Shown here one piece after another: positions 29,982-32,275 of a DNA stretch of 32,275 bases. The position numbers and the translations under genes are program-made. Source of the DNA: Gammaproteobacteria bacterium (GTDB lineage Bacteria; Pseudomonadota; Gammaproteobacteria; Pseudomonadales; Azotimanducaceae); NCBI GenBank assembly GCA_021773555.1, contig JAJFKA010000162.1, positions 1-32,275 of the forward strand, given 5' to 3'. Below the pieces are notes generated by a model, which worked only from the letters and a program-made list of their open reading frames with translations, made no database searches and was not told where the DNA came from. Position 1 is the stretch's first letter, and every line of letters begins with the position of its first letter.

Positions 29982-32275
29982 GCAATATCTGAATCCTGCG
30001 ATGAAACGCCGCCTAACGGCAGTCGGATAGTGAAGCAGGTACCTCTGCCCGGTTCACTGGTCACCTCGATCGTACCGCTGTGTTTGTTGACGATCATGTT
30101 GTGCGCAATCGCTAATCCCTGCCCGGTACCTTCACCCACTTCCTTGGTTGTATAGAAAGGATCAAATATACGCCTGCGGACTTCTTCTGGCATGCCAGTA
30201 CCATTGTCTGAAATGGTAATCTCTACCCAGTCATCGATACGCCGCGTTGCCACCGTGATGGTCCCCATGTCGCGCTCAGTTTCGTGCAGTGCGTCCTTTA
30301 TAGCGTGGGCGGCATTGACAATGATATTGAGGATCACCTGGTTAAACTCGCCCGGCAGACAGGTCACCTGCGGCAGATCATCGTCAAAATCGGTCTGTAA
30401 GTTCGCCAGATACTTCCATTCACTGCTGGCCACAGTCAAAGTGCTCTTGATTGCTGCATTCAGGTCTATGGCTGTCTGTTGCTGCGCCGGGTGGGAGAAT
30501 TCCTTTATAGCCTGAACGATCTTGGTCACTCGCTGCACACCTTCGAGGGACTGCTCAACTGCCTTTGGGATTTCCTTTCTATAATAATCGACTTTTGCAC
30601 GCGCCAGTGCTTCTGTAATCGCCTCAGTTGAAACCGCATTAGTTTCCTTGTCCGGTAGCTCAGCCAAGGTATCAAACAGCACACAGATTCCCTCAAAAGC
30701 CTTCCCGATAAAACTGAGGTTATCCCCCACGAACTGTGTCGGCGTGTTGATTTCGTGAGCAATACCGGCAGCGAGCTGACCGATAGACTCGAGCTTCTGC
30801 GCCTGCAGAAGCTGTTCTTGTAACGCCTGATGCCGCACTTCCTCAGCTTTGCTTTCGGTCACGTCCTGCGTGACGGCCAGTAGTCTTGTGATCACACCAT
30901 TAGAATCACGAAAAGGTACCGCGCGGGTTTCGAGCCAAAGCTGCCGGCCCTCAAGTCCACGAAGTTCAAACAGCAAGGACGCTGATTCTCCCGAAAAGAC
31001 GCGCTCATTGAGATCCATGAACGCCTCCCGATATTCTTCTACGATGAGATTGACAACTTCAGACTCTTTGATTTGCGTAAAACTATCTGCTTGCACCATG
31101 GCGAGCCCGGCAGCATTTATACTGAGCAGGCGCCCTTGCCGGTCCAGGGTTTTGACGCAGGCGGGTTCCGCATCAATTAGTTCACGCCAGTGCTGTTCGC
31201 TCTCTGATAGCTGCGAGGTTCGTTTCCGTACCAGTCGGCGCAGTTGAAGGAGAATTAGAATCAGTACGCAAATGAAGAATACCGTAGTGCCCGCAGCAAG
31301 CGGTATCCAGTGTTCAGCCAACCACGCGAGTGGTGACATAGCCTCTTTCGAGGGCTCATATATCAGTCCACTGACAGTTACGTTTTGCTCGAGCAAACCC
31401 AGTTCTCTGAATATCGTGGTTATGTGTTCCCAACGAGCCGGATTCATGTGGCCGATGGAGACCAGCAGTGGCTGAATCAGTTCCCGGGAAGTACGCGCCT
31501 CGTATTCGAGATGTTCACGACTAAAATTTTGTGTGTTGTATTTGCTCAGGATCAGATCAATGATTTCATCCGGGTGGTTGAGGGCATAGTTCCAGCCATT
31601 GAGGGACGCCTCTAAAAATGCTGCCACGCGTTGCGGATGCTCCCCGGCTTCCTGCTCTGTGGTCACCAGAACGTCGCCATAGAAATCCACACCAAATTGC
31701 TTCGGCAGGAAGTAACGAGTTTCGATCCCGGCTTTTTGCAACGAAAAGCCCTGATCGGTCACATAGGCATTAAACACATCGGCCTCACCACGAACGAGTG
31801 AGAACGGGTCAAACGTTAAGGGCGAGCCAATATAATCATCGTCATCAAGCCCGGCGCGTCGCAGCATCGCATGCAGCGAGGCATGTTCCTTCACACTACC
31901 CAGCATCACCCGACGTCCGCGGAAGTCTTCGACGCTGTTTATTCCCGAATCTGCCGTCACCAGGAATGCGTATGCGCTATGTTGAAAGATCGCCGCAAGG
32001 GCAACCACCGGGTCTCCTTTGGCACGTTTCAGGACTATGTCTGCACCGGACACAGCGTATTGCACACTACCACTAAGCAAAGCTTCAATTGGCGCGGCCT
32101 GGCCCGAGTGTTCGACAATACCCACATCAATGCCAGCATCTAAATAGTATCCTTTCTCTTTGGCGGCATAGTAGCCGGCGAACTGAAAGGCATGTTTCCA
32201 TTTGAGCTGAAGTTTGACTTTTTGCGTTGCTATTTCGATCGGTGGTTCGACATCCAAGGCATAGAGGAATTGGCC
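29975..32275 (-). CDS. Sensor histidine kinase with fused NMT1-like binding domain, 5' end outside window
   Basis: At least 766 residues; the frame is open to the window edge, so the true start and probable signal peptide lie beyond 32275 (an apparent TTG start at 32257 is just inside the gene). Numbered from that TTG: residues ~12-240 are an NMT1/THI5-like substrate-binding domain (L-Q-L-K-W-K-H-A-F-Q-F-A-G-Y-Y). A membrane helix lies at ~316-340, a PAS domain at ~352-470, and a HisKA-type helix with H501 in I-A-H-E-I-N-T-P. The ATPase domain has N-I-I-V-N-A-A-H-A-I, D-N-G-T-G-M and G-T-G-Q-G-L-A-I-A. NMT1-type domains bind pyrimidines such as thiamine precursors, sulfonates or similar small molecules, so the kinase likely senses one directly in the periplasm. 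No response regulator is within the window. Confidence 0.9.
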   Translation of the reverse strand, partial: GQFLYALDVEPPIEIATQKVKLQLKWKHAFQFAGYYAAKEKGYYLDAGIDVGIVEHSGQAAPIEALLSGSVQYAVSGADIVLKRAKGDPVVALAAIFQHSAYAFLVTADSGINSVEDFRGRRVMLGSVKEHASLHAMLRRAGLDDDDYIGSPLTFDPFSLVRGEADVFNAYVTDQGFSLQKAGIETRYFLPKQFGVDFYGDVLVTTEQEAGEHPQRVAAFLEASLNGWNYALNHPDEIIDLILSKYNTQNFSREHLEYEARTSRELIQPLLVSIGHMNPARWEHITTIFRELGLLEQNVTVSGLIYEPSKEAMSPLAWLAEHWIPLAAGTTVFFICVLILILLQLRRLVRKRTSQLSESEQHWRELIDAEPACVKTLDRQGRLLSINAAGLAMVQADSFTQIKESEVVNLIVEEYREAFMDLNERVFSGESASLLFELRGLEGRQLWLETRAVPFRDSNGVITRLLAVTQDVTESKAEEVRHQALQEQLLQAQKLESIGQLAAGIAHEINTPTQFVGDNLSFIGKAFEGICVLFDTLAELPDKETNAVSTEAITEALARAKVDYYRKEIPKAVEQSLEGVQRVTKIVQAIKEFSHPAQQQTAIDLNAAIKSTLTVASSEWKYLANLQTDFDDDLPQVTCLPGEFNQVILNIIVNAAHAIKDALHETERDMGTITVATRRIDDWVEITISDNGTGMPEEVRRRIFDPFYTTKEVGEGTGQGLAIAHNMIVNKHSGTIEVTSEPGRGTCFTIRLPLGGVSSQDSDIAA

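Overview
The window looks like a variable, heavily rearranged stretch of a proteobacterial chromosome, probably a gammaproteobacterium. That assignment is an inference. It rests on moderate GC, a decayed NhaB-type antiporter of the kind known from gammaproteobacteria, REP-like GGGGNCAG motifs, and a gene set (DUF2147, membrane AraC, TIR-TolB-TPR, dimethylformamidase-like) that I associate with environmental proteobacteria. I see no rRNA, tRNA, CRISPR array or prophage.

Region 1 (1-4650) is mostly gene debris. It holds the end of an IS3 transposase, a mosaic of aldo/keto reductase (AKR) and CHAT-protein fragments, an IS3 relic, a frameshifted VOC protein, a truncated and frameshifted nhaB, and the most deleted copy of a dispersed repeat. 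Two genes look intact: a GNAT acetyltransferase (1289-1834, minus) and a VOC/glyoxalase protein (3679-4092, plus).

Region 2 (4671-9462) holds a 1314-residue exported TPR-CHAT protein (minus). Its open frame runs upstream into the C-terminal remnant of a CaiB/BaiF CoA-transferase, which was cut by the second repeat copy. The repeat can be identified: it is the end of a decayed IS91-like element and still encodes the last residues of its transposase.

Region 3 (9463-15164, all minus) has a membrane-anchored AraC regulator followed by a compact set: DUF2147 protein, acyltransferase-3 and a kinase fused to a P-loop ATPase. A separate winged-helix methyltransferase sits upstream behind a probable terminator. 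Behind it is a glutamine-synthetase-like tail cut by repeat copy 3.

Region 4 (15165-19480) has an intact AKR, a GFA-type zinc protein and a SAM methyltransferase. It also has a truncated endonuclease/exonuclease/phosphatase gene fused to a second copy of the AKR 3' end (about 250 bp duplicated).

Region 5 (19493-32275) is better preserved. It has two paralogous beta-lactamase-fold serine hydrolases, a dimethylformamidase large-subunit-like protein on the opposite strand, and a TIR-TolB-TPR protein. A three-gene run follows: class III CoA-transferase, amidohydrolase-2 protein and M19 dipeptidase-like protein. In that run both hydrolase-fold proteins have lost expected metal ligands. The window ends in a sensor histidine kinase with a fused NMT1-type binding domain. 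The set suggests amide/ester or acyl-CoA catabolism, but no substrate can be read from sequence.

The most unusual points are the metal-ligand-depleted hydrolase pair linked to a CoA-transferase, the IS91-like ends each abutting a decapitated gene, the AKR pieces at three loci, and the exported TPR-CHAT and TIR-TolB-TPR proteins.
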